Shown here: positions 44,491-52,948 of the stretch, piece by piece
Layout of the letters: each line of letters begins with the position of its first letter
Position numbering within the stretch: the stretch's first letter is position 1
Assembly: GCF_022921075.1 (NCBI RefSeq)
Contig: NZ_CP095050.1
Location: forward strand, 2,418,001-2,482,000
Direction: 5' to 3'
Source of the DNA: Hymenobacter sp. 5317J-9
Lineage (GTDB): Bacteria; Bacteroidota; Bacteroidia; Cytophagales; Hymenobacteraceae
Length of the DNA stretch: 64,000 nucleotides
Position numbers and translations under genes: made by a program
The notes under the pieces: model-generated
The model's database searches: none
Told to the model about the DNA's origin: nothing
The model's input: the letters and a program-made list of their open reading frames with translations, nothing else

Positions 44491-46347
44491 ATGACACAAC
44501 TAAAACGAAAATCAACCGCCGAAAAGGCATTCGACAACGGCACCCTGACACCTTTGCGGGTGTGGCTGCCCGCCACCGTCAACGTGGCCACGTTCCGCAG
44601 CCAATTTCAGGCGTGGGTAGCCGCCGAAACCATCATCTTCGAGAACGGCCAGGGCGTGTTCCTAGAAGACGAGTGCCTGCATTTGTTCTCCACGCTAGGC
44701 CTGACGGCATACATGCACCAGTACCGCTCCCAGCGCTTTGCGGACACCTACAAGGACGGCACCCCGGCGGTGACCAAGCTCACGACCCTGGGCTACACCG
44801 GCTTGAGCTGGGACCGCTTGCGCCAGCAGTTCGGCAACAGCTACGGCAAGTACCTGGAGTTCCTGCGCACCCACCGCTACCTCCAGGTGTACAACTTCTA
44901 CGACGCCGAGGGACTGGCCAGCGACGGCACCGACCTGTTCGGCGTGGCCCCGACGAAACGCAACTACACGTACCAACAGAAAGGCCACAAGAAAGCCAAC
45001 ACCGGCTCCTACATCGGCAAGAAGGCCGGTAGCAAAGAGGAAGGCCTTCCCAAGCAGTACCGCCTGCACAACGACCATGCGCTGGAAAACGCCGTTGGTT
45101 TCGATGCCATTTACCCTATCAAGCTGGGCCTGAAGTATTCGTACAAGGCGCACAAGTTCTACACCAAGGAAAAGGCCAGCACGCTACGAAAGCGGGCTAC
45201 TCACTCGCCGCACCGCCAGCGCATGGCCGAATACGTGGACAGCCTCTTGCGGAACGTGGACTACGCTGGCATGGAAGCGTGGCTGCGGGCAAAGACCGGT
45301 ACCATACAGGAGATGTCGCCCGTGTGGAGCCTCTACTATGCCGACCAACTACGCCAGGGCATCGTGCAGTTCGAGAATTTGAGCGACGACTTTGGCCACC
45401 GTTTGCACACGCCTCTCACCAACATGCCCACGGAGCTGCGTCGCTTCTACCGCCCCAACGACAACCAGGTGTACTCCATGGACATTCGCTGCTCGCAGTT
45501 CGTGCTGGCCGCTTACCTGTTCAAGTACCCCGAGCAATGCTTCAAGCTGCTCACCGAGAACGGCGACATGGACCCGGCCACAGTGCGCTACGTGCTCGAC
45601 ACGCTACACGCTGCTTACGTGGCCGATGAGAAGGTGCGCCAATTCTGCTACGATGCCATTCACACCGACCTGTATGCGACCACGGCCACCGAGTTAGGCC
45701 TGAAAGACCGGGCAGCCGGCAAAAACCTGTGGTTTGGCGCTTTCTTCTCTACCACCGGGGAATTTGCCAGCGTGAAGCGCCAGTTGGGCCGGTTGTACGG
45801 CTCCCTGCTCATCGTGACGAGCAAGTTGAACGACCCGAAACCGGGCAGCAACGTGAAGCAGAACCTGATGCCCATGATGCTCCAGTTACTCGAGCAGCGG
45901 CTCCTGATTGAGGGCGTGGCCAATCACTTGACTGTTACCTACGACGGCGTTTTTGGGTCTGTCCACGATTCAATCCACATTGACGAAGCGGGCATTCCAC
46001 ATGCTGCCGCTGCTTTGGGTGCCGTCTTTACCGCTGCCAGCTTGCCCGTCCCGCCCTACAAGATTGAAGGCACGGACGACCAAGGCAACGAAACCAAAAC
46101 CCTCGTGGAGCCCGCCCCAGCGGCCACCACAAGCCTGCCCGAACCAACGCCCATGAACCTATCCGACTTGTTTTTCGACCTGGACGACCTGTTGGCCATC
46201 CCAGACGAGCCCGTGGTGGAGTTGCTGGCGAAACCCACGCCAACGACACCGGAGCCCGTGCAGGCCAAGAAACAATACCGCACGCCCTTCGAGCACTTCT
46301 TTCCCGGGGAAACGCCGCCGAAGGTGTACCGAGACGCCTACCAATAG
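44491..46347 (+). CDS. Family A polymerase-like protein, putative replication protein
   Basis: 618 residues. Three blocks read as polymerase motifs: A with Asp about 331 in YSMDIRCSQFVLAAYL; B with Lys about 411 in AGKNLWFGAFFSTTG; C with His492-Asp493 in GSVHDSIHIDE. Their order and about 80-residue spacings fit DNA polymerase I / T7-type folds, with HDS as in single-subunit RNA polymerases. N-terminal about 320 residues lack an exonuclease motif; the C-terminal about 75 residues are Pro/Thr/Glu-rich. Next to iterons, so probably the replication enzyme or initiator of the element. The assignment is from motifs only and could be wrong. Confidence 0.55.
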   Translation: MTQLKRKSTAEKAFDNGTLTPLRVWLPATVNVATFRSQFQAWVAAETIIFENGQGVFLEDECLHLFSTLGLTAYMHQYRSQRFADTYKDGTPAVTKLTTLGYTGLSWDRLRQQFGNSYGKYLEFLRTHRYLQVYNFYDAEGLASDGTDLFGVAPTKRNYTYQQKGHKKANTGSYIGKKAGSKEEGLPKQYRLHNDHALENAVGFDAIYPIKLGLKYSYKAHKFYTKEKASTLRKRATHSPHRQRMAEYVDSLLRNVDYAGMEAWLRAKTGTIQEMSPVWSLYYADQLRQGIVQFENLSDDFGHRLHTPLTNMPTELRRFYRPNDNQVYSMDIRCSQFVLAAYLFKYPEQCFKLLTENGDMDPATVRYVLDTLHAAYVADEKVRQFCYDAIHTDLYATTATELGLKDRAAGKNLWFGAFFSTTGEFASVKRQLGRLYGSLLIVTSKLNDPKPGSNVKQNLMPMMLQLLEQRLLIEGVANHLTVTYDGVFGSVHDSIHIDEAGIPHAAAALGAVFTAASLPVPPYKIEGTDDQGNETKTLVEPAPAATTSLPEPTPMNLSDLFFDLDDLLAIPDEPVVELLAKPTPTTPEPVQAKKQYRTPFEHFFPGETPPKVYRDAYQ

Positions 46348-46459
46348 GCTGCAAAGCCACCCATCTGCATTGCGAAGAAATAATGCCTCCGCAATGCAGA
46401 CCAAATGCGCCCACGCTATTTAAATCAATACGAAAGGCGCAAAAGCCAATACATACCTC

Positions 46460-47050
46460 ATGAAAACATTTAAGCTGTACAACTACACATCCCTAGCGCA
46501 GGCCATCAATACTGTGGCTCAGGAACTCAATAACGCCGCCACCGTGTCCAAAAAGCTTGCTTCCTACATCGAGGGCAAAGCAGTCAATAGTATATCCCGT
46601 TCCGCTACCCTCGACGCTGTGAAGCACGACGCCGCCCAGCACCTGCCCGGCTTCCTCGACTACCTGAAGGCCGGCGTCAACCTTGCTACCTCAATGCCCA
46701 ACTGCCAAGAGTCAGACCAGACCCTGACCGCCATCGAAAAGGTAGTAACCCAACTGAAAGATTCCCACCTGAAAGATGGCCTGCGCTACGTGGCCTACTT
46801 CCAGAAGCAAAACAAGTTTGCTGTAACAGAAGAGGGCAAAGCGGCTCTGGAAGCTGCCGTCACCCGTTTGGAAAGTGCCGACGAGCAGACATACGAGTTT
46901 GTAGTTGCCTTGTATACCCATCTTAAAACCAGCTACGGCCTCAACAGCCTGCGCAAACTCATCCCCTCGCAATTCCTTGACACGTTCACCAGCGAACTGC
47001 GGGACGAAGTACTGGTCCCCCAGATTAAAAGCGTTGCCAATGCCAAGTAA
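46460..47050 (+). CDS. Helical protein, unknown
   Basis: 196 residues, mostly alpha-helical, no signal peptide or membrane segment, no recognised family. Notable segments are SLAQAINTVAQELNNAAT near the N-terminus and LRKLIPSQFLDTFTSEL near the C-terminus. Its stop codon overlaps the next start by one base (TAATG), so it is coupled to a small ribbon-helix-helix-like protein; such pairs in plasmids are often maintenance or antitoxin genes, but nothing shows this directly. Confidence 0.6.
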   Translation: MKTFKLYNYTSLAQAINTVAQELNNAATVSKKLASYIEGKAVNSISRSATLDAVKHDAAQHLPGFLDYLKAGVNLATSMPNCQESDQTLTAIEKVVTQLKDSHLKDGLRYVAYFQKQNKFAVTEEGKAALEAAVTRLESADEQTYEFVVALYTHLKTSYGLNSLRKLIPSQFLDTFTSELRDEVLVPQIKSVANAK

Positions 47051-47277
47051 TGAACGACGAACGCCTCGACGCCGTGCTCCGCAAGAAAGATGCTGAGTAC
47101 CGCCGGCTACGTCAGAAGGGCATTGACACGGCTCTGAAGCATTCGGTGTCGCTGCTGCTCTCTGACTTGGAAACGACCCGCATCGAACCGTTGCTCAAGC
47201 GCTACCACTTAACGCAAAGCGAACTGATTCGTCTTGCCATTCATCACTTCGCCGCCCATGTGAACCCGTCGAAGTAA
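47050..47277 (+). CDS. Small putative ribbon-helix-helix protein
   Basis: 75 residues. Basic helical N-terminus (VLRKKDAEYRRLRQKG), then a C-terminal stretch ending KRYHLTQSELIRLAIHHFAAH, a fair RHH/CopG-type helix pair. Start overlaps the previous stop by one base. Possible DNA-binding partner or regulator of the coupled gene; could be part of plasmid maintenance. Followed by a 590-bp gene-free stretch. Confidence 0.55.
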   Translation: MNDERLDAVLRKKDAEYRRLRQKGIDTALKHSVSLLLSDLETTRIEPLLKRYHLTQSELIRLAIHHFAAHVNPSK

Positions 47278-47451
47278 AGTAACTGCACCGGGTGTCTTCG
47301 TTCCCGGTGTTAGTAGTCCCACTGGTTCGTCAGCAGTGGGCACCCGGTCTGCTCAGGCGTACAGTGCAGCCCACAATAGAAATGCCGGTGGGGTTAAGGT
47401 GATTCATAGCGCCTCCCACCGGCTTTTTTGTGCCCTTACCCAGGCCGCATT

Positions 47452-47532
47452 TTTCGATACCTTCGGAAAATAGGCTGCTTTTCTACAACTACGGCGGCCA
47501 TGCCAGCACCATCTTTCGATACCTTCGGAAAA
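47452..47532. repeat. Two exact 19-bp direct repeats
   Basis: TTTCGATACCTTCGGAAAA at 47452-47470 and 47514-47532, 62 bp apart. The unit is itself partly palindromic (TTTC...GAAA). Positioned like a small plasmid partition or regulator site. Confidence 0.6.
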
Positions 47533-47677
47533 GCGTGAGCATTACCGCCGATTCAGCAGCGGCAGGAGGGGAGTAGCGCCGTGGTGGTAGTAGAAGCCCG
47601 GCCAATACAGGTGCTCTCTATAGGCACTTTCGAGAGCTGTTAGACCAGTAGAAAGGCCATAAGCCTATCAAATCGGA

Positions 47678-47743
47678 CCCCAGTCACGTCCGAACCCTTC
47701 AGGTAGCTTCTACGCTTGCTGCGAGGTTCAAACGTGACTGGGG
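47678..47743. promoter_or_regulatory. Long hairpin upstream of the 152-residue protein gene
   Basis: 12-bp arms with a 42-nt loop; a further GAACC / GGTTC pair lies inside. It is followed by CCTTCTTTTTG, so a plus-strand transcript could end here as a small RNA. Confidence 0.5.
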
Positions 47744-47871
47744 CCTTCTTTTTGAGCGATTTGAAAAGGTCGTAATCTTTAACAAAAATTAGTTTTTGGG
47801 TACAGCAGTAGTGTGGCGCCAACAGCGCTACTTCGAGCCATACATCAACCAAAAACCCCCAAACAAACACA

Positions 47872-48330
47872 ATGGCCAAGAAAAACACGACCGCCCAACC
47901 CACTGTCGCCGCTCAGGTTGAATCACCCGAAGTTGCACAGGACACAGAAGTAGCTGCGGAAGCAACTGCCGCCGAAGCCACTACCGAAGAGGCTGCCACC
48001 GAAGAGAAAGCAAAGCGTGAGCGTGGGTACTCGCAGAGTGCTATCAATAAAGAGGACCTCGACCGCCTCAACGCTTTCAAGACCAACATCAAGGAGACCC
48101 GCAAGCTCAACGTGAGCAATCAAGTGATTCTTGCCGCTGCGCTCGACTGCCTTGCCACCACGGAGAATATGGAAGCGTTTCTCAAGAAATTGGTAGCGGC
48201 CGCTGCCGATAAACAGCGGGCCAAGGACTTGAAAGCATTCGAGGCGTTACGTGCGAAGCTCGAAAGCACCGCAGAGCCTGTCGCTGATGCCACGTCAGCT
48301 CCTGAGGAAGCCACAGAAGGAGCGAAGTAG
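47872..48330 (+). CDS. Acidic/Ala-rich protein, unknown
   Basis: 152 residues. Residues 1-50 are low-complexity Ala/Glu/Thr (repeats of the type AEATAAEATTEEAATEE), then a helical basic middle (KAKRERGYSQSAINKEDLDR) and a second Ala-rich helical region, ending acidic. No recognised family. RBS not obvious. Two terminators follow. In this position, between a hairpin region and attR, it may be an element maintenance protein, but nothing visible proves it. Confidence 0.55.
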   Translation: MAKKNTTAQPTVAAQVESPEVAQDTEVAAEATAAEATTEEAATEEKAKRERGYSQSAINKEDLDRLNAFKTNIKETRKLNVSNQVILAAALDCLATTENMEAFLKKLVAAAADKQRAKDLKAFEALRAKLESTAEPVADATSAPEEATEGAK

Positions 48331-48348
48331 TCAACCTCACATAGTTGG

Positions 48349-48380
48349 GCCTCACGTCTACTCAGGCGTGGGGCTTTTTT
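48349..48380 (+). terminator. Terminator after the 152-residue protein gene
   Basis: Stem GCCTCACG / CGTGGGGC with a T-run of six, about 20 bp after the stop. Confidence 0.75.
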
Positions 48381-48482
48381 GTGTCCGATGGCTAAAAATC
48401 AGCGGAACCCACTGGGGCGTTGGGGTGCCCAATTCGGTGCTGAAACGCACTACGAAAGGCGCTACTGAGCACTGAATACATG

Positions 48483-48518
48483 AAAAAAGCCTCACAATCG
48501 GCTGATTATGAGGCTTTT
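48483..48518 (-). terminator. Terminator beside attR
   Basis: A-run, stem AAAGCCTCA.AATC / GATTATGAGGCTTT. It lies just downstream, on the minus strand, of the att core, mirroring the terminator at 35970-36003 left of attL. Confidence 0.7.
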
Positions 48519-48532
48519 AACTTTTGCAAACG

Positions 48533-48550
48533 AGCGGTCTGGACGGGACT
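48533..48550 (-). repeat. Shared att core (attR of element 1, left att of element 2)
   Basis: Exact copy of AGCGGTCTGGACGGGACT found at 36013. The sequence after it (TTCCAGGGG) is unrelated to the attL flank, so no complete tRNA is rebuilt here. Confidence 0.75.
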
Positions 48551-48692
48551 TTCCAGGGGGTAGAATGGCGCGGCTGGGTCAAGGCTAATGTGCCTATGCG
48601 ATGCATCAGGGCACTTTTTGCGCGTCAGGCCGCGTCAGCCTGGGCCACGTTGGGCGATTCATTGCCACCCTTTTTTGCCACCTTTTCAGTGC
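48551..48692. other. Spacer at the left end of element 2
   Basis: No gene; contains two close copies of GGTGGCAA on the minus strand, otherwise nothing recognised. Confidence 0.4.
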
Positions 48693-49016
48693 TTACTTGG
48701 GTTTTCGAAGCAACACACACAGGCTGTTGGTAGTGGAAAAGGTGTTTGCACTGTAGACCTCGTAGCCTTTCGACTCGAACTCATTAACCACTTTAAATAG
48801 CGGCCCTTCATCATAGGACCAGTGTTTGGATTCAGATTTTATGTTGCGTACCTCATATCTCCCATCACTACCAGAAATAGCAATATCATAGCCGGCTCGC
48901 CTGACCATCACGTAATCATACTGCTTTCCCTCGGCGGGGGCCTTGGCTGCGATGATGCTTCCGACAAGCAGCAGGGCGAGGACAAATAAACCAGATTGAC
49001 GGGAGAAGATGTTCAT
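48693..49016 (-). CDS. Small exported protein, DUF4177-like
   Basis: 107 residues from ATG 49016, which gives a hydrophobic signal (GLFVLALLLVGSIIAAKA). The mature part is YDYVMVRRAGYDIAISG then FKVVNEFESKGYEVYSA and LCVLLRKPK, the pattern of DUF4177 proteins (a start with Y-V-V, a G-W/Y-E turn and a hydrophobic last strand). Function of that family is unknown. It lies between the left att and the integrase, a typical place for phage cargo. Confidence 0.55.
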   Translation of the reverse strand: MNIFSRQSGLFVLALLLVGSIIAAKAPAEGKQYDYVMVRRAGYDIAISGSDGRYEVRNIKSESKHWSYDEGPLFKVVNEFESKGYEVYSANTFSTTNSLCVLLRKPK

Positions 49017-49047
49017 AGTGTAAGGAAGTGAGGAAGCGAATGTAGTA

Positions 49048-50445
49048 TCAAGCGGCCGCTTTGCCTGACTGCCCGCTTGCCACCTTCCGAGCCGTTTTGC
49101 GGTAGTTCTCCACCAGCTCATCCTCGTCGATGCCGACGTAGCGGTTGAAGCTGCGCTCGGTTTTGTGGCCGGTGGCCTGCATGACGGTGGTGCGCGGCAC
49201 GCCCTGGGCGAGCTTGAGGGTGGCAAAGGTCTTGCGGCCCACCTTGCTTGTGAGCGGGATGCGGGTGAGGCCGGAGAGCTCCGCGACCGTGGGCAGGTAT
49301 TCGTCCAGGCCAGTGCCCACCGGCAGGCAGGTGGCCAGCTGCAGCGGCCGGTACTTTTCGACCAGGGCCACGGGGCGGAACACGTCGTCGTCGATGAAGG
49401 GGATGACGCAGGGCAACTGGGTTTTGCCGGCCTTGAGGCGCACGACCTGGCGGGCGTAGTCGAGGTGGCGCGGGGCGAGCTTGTTGGCATCGGAGATGCG
49501 CAGGGCAAAGTAGGCGCACTGCAGGAACTTGTCGCGGGCGCGCTCGAGGCTGCGCAGGCGTTCGAGGATGCGGTAGTCGTCCACCTGGCTGCGGCGCTGG
49601 CCGCGGCGGCGTGGGGCGTCGGGCGCGGCCGCGTCGAGGGCCTCGAAGTGGCGGCGCACCAGGGTGCGGGCCCGTTCGGTGAAGAAGTCCAGGCCGGCGA
49701 TGGCCAGCAGCTCGGGCTGGGTCAGCGCGTCGGTGCCAGTGCTCTCATCCGGAGCTTGGAACTTGTGGAACTTGGGGCTGACCGGCAAATCGTTGGTTTC
49801 GCACCAGCCCAGAAAGCTCTTCAGGGCCCGGATGTGCTTGCCGAAGGTGTTGAGGCCCTGACCGCGCTGCTGAAAGAAATACTCCTGGAATTGCTGGTAG
49901 AACTGGGGCGTCATGCCCTCCAGCGTCAGTGGGTATCCGGTGTGCTCGGCAAAGTCCTGCAGCACGCGCATCGAGTTGGCCAGGCTGTCGAGGTAGACCT
50001 TGCTCAGGCGCTGGCCCGTGCGCAGGTTCACCGAGCGCGACTGCTCGCCGAGCCAGCGGTCGAAGTACTGGGCGAAGGTGGGCGGGGCCGGCGGTGGGGG
50101 CGGGGGCACGGCCGGGAGCCCGGCGGCTTCGGCCGCCAGCTCAGCGTAGCGCTGCTCGATGGCGGCTTTCATGGCGCCCTTGTCCAGGTGCCGGCCGGCC
50201 AGGGTGGCCTCGTGCTCGGCAGCCGTGGCCGCGTCGGTATAGCGGTCGAGCACGTCGTTGATGCCGTCGAGGTAAGTGCCGGGCTTGGCCTTAGCGCGCT
50301 CGCGCTTGGCATCCCAGTCCTTGGGGTCCACCTTCTGGCCGCTGCTCAGGCGCAGGCGCTGGCCCGCCCAGCAGAAGGTGAGCTGGATGCGGGCCAGGCC
50401 TTTTTTACTGGCCCGCTCGGTGAGGAGCTGGCGGGTGACTTCCAT
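49048..50445 (-). CDS. Tyrosine recombinase (integrase of element 2)
   Basis: 465 residues from ATG 50445; a longer start at 50475 is possible. N-terminal arm-binding domain (EVTRQLLTERASKKG, LRLSSGQKVDPKDWD), core-binding helices about 130-240, and a catalytic part with Arg in ALRISDANKL, KxxR in SKVGRKTFATL (His replaced by Lys), His in ATGHKTERSFNRY and Tyr in the same stretch. Unlike the element 1 integrase in its arm domain and order. Its GC content equals that of the host. Acts at the tRNA-Asp-like site 500 bp away, by position. Confidence 0.9.
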   Translation of the reverse strand: MEVTRQLLTERASKKGLARIQLTFCWAGQRLRLSSGQKVDPKDWDAKRERAKAKPGTYLDGINDVLDRYTDAATAAEHEATLAGRHLDKGAMKAAIEQRYAELAAEAAGLPAVPPPPPPAPPTFAQYFDRWLGEQSRSVNLRTGQRLSKVYLDSLANSMRVLQDFAEHTGYPLTLEGMTPQFYQQFQEYFFQQRGQGLNTFGKHIRALKSFLGWCETNDLPVSPKFHKFQAPDESTGTDALTQPELLAIAGLDFFTERARTLVRRHFEALDAAAPDAPRRRGQRRSQVDDYRILERLRSLERARDKFLQCAYFALRISDANKLAPRHLDYARQVVRLKAGKTQLPCVIPFIDDDVFRPVALVEKYRPLQLATCLPVGTGLDEYLPTVAELSGLTRIPLTSKVGRKTFATLKLAQGVPRTTVMQATGHKTERSFNRYVGIDEDELVENYRKTARKVASGQSGKAAA

Positions 50446-50648
50446 CGGTGGGAAAGATAGCAGGGCAGCGGCCAAAGCTGTTATTCACATGCGGCCCGTG
50501 GCGCCTTAAACGAGGTGGCAGGGGCGGTGCCGTCAGCGGCCAAGGCGTCGAGGCGATGCTGACGGGTGATTCTTATAGTTGCGCCCAAGGTAGATGAGAA
50601 CGACGCAAACGTATGATTCACCCGCTCTGTCGCATTAGACAGTCATTC

Positions 50649-51536
50649 CTATGCGTAAAGCTTTAGGATTGCTTGGTCGGATACCTCTGATGGATTGAGG
50701 ATTTTTGGCACTACGAGGTCTTTTGAAAAAAACATTACCTCGCCGCCTTTCCGACGGTCCTGCGCACTGTAAGTCAATCCGTATTCCAGTGGCCGAAAGT
50801 CTTTGTACAACTCAATGATTTCGGGCGCGTCATCGTAGGATACAAGCCACTTTTTTTTCAGGGCAATTACTTTATCTGCTACGGCCGCGTGCTCTTCGGG
50901 GGTGTAAGCATTTTTGTAAAGACCCTGACCCTTAACATAGTATGGCGGGTCGAGATACGTTAAACTACGGTCGCTCATTTTGGGTACCACTTCGTCTAAA
51001 AAGACGGCCGCATCCAGATTAGAGAGGTGAATGCAGTTGCGGTGCCGCGCAATTTTTTTGATTCTTCTGATGAGCTCTTTTTTGTTGAAGCGCGCATCGA
51101 CTTTCCAATCGCCCGTTTGGTCTTTGCCGCCAATAACGCCGCCGAGGATAATGCCGGAGCGATTCGTACGGTTGAGGTAAAAGGCAGCAAATCCACGTTC
51201 CAGTAGAGAAGAATCCTCACTTTTGAGAATGCGTTGCTGGTTTTCCCGCTCTATTAGGTCAACCTTGGTGTCCGTAATCCGTTTGGCCAAGCCCTCGGTT
51301 TCTTCCAGCACCGAATGCCAGAACGCATACACCGCCAAGTCCAAGTCGTTGATGAAAATGCGCGAGGCGTACTCGCCAAACAGCAACGACAGCGCCACGC
51401 TCGCGCCCCCCGCGTACGGTTCTGCATAGTCCCCGTCCAACAAATCGTTCACCTCGAAGAGGTACTTGACGTAGTTGGCAACCTTTAGCTTCCCTCCTGG
51501 GTAGCGTAAAGGAGAGGGATAAGGTCGGGCAGACAT
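50649..51536 (-). CDS. DNA adenine methyltransferase (Dam/D12 class)
   Basis: 295 residues. D12-class N6-adenine methyltransferase: SAM motif in YAEPYAGGASVALSL, catalytic DPPY in TYLDPPYYVKGQG, N-terminal PLRYPGGKLKVANYV. Recognition sequence is not predictable here. It lies downstream of two ParB-domain genes on the same strand with gaps of 12 and 26 bp, so it looks like one operon of three. AT-richer than the ParB1 gene. Confidence 0.9.
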   Translation of the reverse strand: MSARPYPSPLRYPGGKLKVANYVKYLFEVNDLLDGDYAEPYAGGASVALSLLFGEYASRIFINDLDLAVYAFWHSVLEETEGLAKRITDTKVDLIERENQQRILKSEDSSLLERGFAAFYLNRTNRSGIILGGVIGGKDQTGDWKVDARFNKKELIRRIKKIARHRNCIHLSNLDAAVFLDEVVPKMSDRSLTYLDPPYYVKGQGLYKNAYTPEEHAAVADKVIALKKKWLVSYDDAPEIIELYKDFRPLEYGLTYSAQDRRKGGEVMFFSKDLVVPKILNPSEVSDQAILKLYA

Positions 51537-51548
51537 AGTAGGGGGTGA

Positions 51549-52922
51549 TTAGAGCCAGATGGCTTCAATGAGCGGCTGAAGGACGTTCCAGTTGCTACGC
51601 AAGTTAGCACCCGTGGGTGATACTGGCCACCCCTGTTCGGTAGTGTACAGCAGTCCGGCATTGGCCGCTAGCGGATTATCTTTTTCAAGAATTTTGGTCA
51701 GTTCTTCGCTCTGCTCGGCGCTGAGCCGGGCGGTAGCGGCCAGGTGCTGGGTGGTTGCGAGCAGCTTTGCCAGCAGCACCGGAACCTTTGCTTTGCGGCT
51801 CGGTTTGGGCTGGGCTTCGGGAAATTGACTTAAATAGTGCTCCAGACTCGCTTCAACTAGGGTGTTGAACAGCATCGCGCATGCCAGGGGGCACGCGTCG
51901 GCGTCGGCCCGCTGCAACTCACGGTAAATGGCCTGCACCGGCTCGGGTGCGGTGCCAAGTTGCCCGCTGGGCAGTATAACTGATTTGCGCGGCCTCACCC
52001 GGACGGGGCGTGGCTTGGGTTTCTCGGCAGGGGGCGCGGCCTCGTCCGGTTCCGAAGCGTCGTCTTCGGCCGGCGATGGGGTTTGCGGCCTTTCACGGAA
52101 GGACGCCGTTTCTTCCAGGGAGTCAAAGTAGACCTTGCGGTCTTCTGACAGGGCCAGATGGGTAACGTCGACCCGCTTGTGGAGCAGGTCCAGCACCATG
52201 CGCTGCAGGGGGCGGATGATGTCGACGTCGGCGATGGTGGTCAGCACGCGCCCTTCTTGGTAGTCGAGGCCCAGCTGCGTTTTGATGTAGCGGTCGGCGA
52301 TGAGGCGCTTGAGCGTGGTGATGGGGATTTTCGGCAGGTTTTGCAAATCCTCCGGGGAAAGGCTGCCGTGCTGGCGCACGGTTTCCAGGATTTGCCACTC
52401 GCGCGACTCGTAGCCCCGCCAGGCGTCGAAACGCTGCTTGTCGAGCGCTTCCCAACTGTCTTGGCCCACGCCGTTCATGTATGCCGAGTGCCGCCGGGCC
52501 ACCCACAAGGCGCCGTGCTCGCGGTTCTCGAACAGGGCAATTTCCACCTCGTCAATAGGGTCTTCCTCAAACACATCGCCTAGGCGCTTGAGGCGCGTGA
52601 GCAGGCGGCCCGACATGACGCCATCGGCCAGCAGGGGCTCGTGCAGCAGCTTGAGAGCCACCAGCCGGCGGTTGCCGTCGAGGGAGATGTACTTGAAGCG
52701 GCTGTGCTTGTTTTCGGACGCCATCGCCATGAACCGCTCGGCGGCGCTGAGGCCGTGCTCGGCGATGTCGGTCGCCAGGTTCACGATTTTCTCCCCCTGC
52801 TGCTGGACCATGGCCCGGATGGCTTCGCGCTGGCCGATTTGTGGGTCTAAGCGGGGGTTGAGTTCATCGAGGCCGATGCTGGTGAGCGGAACGGTAAGCT
52901 TACGGATTGTTGGACGGGCCAT
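51549..52922 (-). CDS. ParB-domain protein 1
   Basis: 457 residues. N-terminal ParB/Srx-type nuclease fold about 1-115 with LDGNRRLVALKLL, then helical regions (PITTLKRLIADRYIKTQ), a Pro/Glu-rich linker about 280-320 and a C-terminal helical domain with AMLFNTLVEASLEHYL. Ends WNVLQPLIEAIWL, like its neighbour's WNNLQPLMEIIWA. Paralogue of the next gene: the same order of domains with clear identity at both ends. Not a plasmid partition ParB by context (no ParA). Probable partner of the methyltransferase. Confidence 0.78.
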   Translation of the reverse strand: MARPTIRKLTVPLTSIGLDELNPRLDPQIGQREAIRAMVQQQGEKIVNLATDIAEHGLSAAERFMAMASENKHSRFKYISLDGNRRLVALKLLHEPLLADGVMSGRLLTRLKRLGDVFEEDPIDEVEIALFENREHGALWVARRHSAYMNGVGQDSWEALDKQRFDAWRGYESREWQILETVRQHGSLSPEDLQNLPKIPITTLKRLIADRYIKTQLGLDYQEGRVLTTIADVDIIRPLQRMVLDLLHKRVDVTHLALSEDRKVYFDSLEETASFRERPQTPSPAEDDASEPDEAAPPAEKPKPRPVRVRPRKSVILPSGQLGTAPEPVQAIYRELQRADADACPLACAMLFNTLVEASLEHYLSQFPEAQPKPSRKAKVPVLLAKLLATTQHLAATARLSAEQSEELTKILEKDNPLAANAGLLYTTEQGWPVSPTGANLRSNWNVLQPLIEAIWL

Positions 52923-52948
52923 TAATTTTAAAGATGTTATACAGAAGA

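Larger units (their letters stand above)
47278..47871. other. Gene-free stretch with paired repeats and a large hairpin
   Basis: Holds an exact 19-bp direct repeat TTTCGATACCTTCGGAAAA at 47452-47470 and 47514-47532 (62-bp period) and an inverted repeat CCCCAGTCACGT (47678-47689) / ACGTGACTGGGG (47732-47743). No convincing gene. Candidate centromere/partition site or small RNA. Confidence 0.5.
36013..48550. mobile_element. Integrated plasmid-like element (element 1)
   Basis: About 12.5 kb between two exact 18-bp direct repeats. Contents: integrase beside the left att, TIR gene, methyltransferase/OLD-nuclease operon, coiled-coil gene, iteron array, polymerase-like gene and small accessory genes. 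Much of it is visibly AT-richer than the chromosome. Iterons next to a replication-type gene suggest it can replicate as a plasmid when excised; no mobilisation or conjugation gene was seen, so transfer would need help. Confidence 0.8.

Noticed and set aside
48533..48570. A rebuilt tRNA at the inner att copy
   Set aside because: The sequence right of the core does not continue into a T arm, so no tRNA can be formed here.
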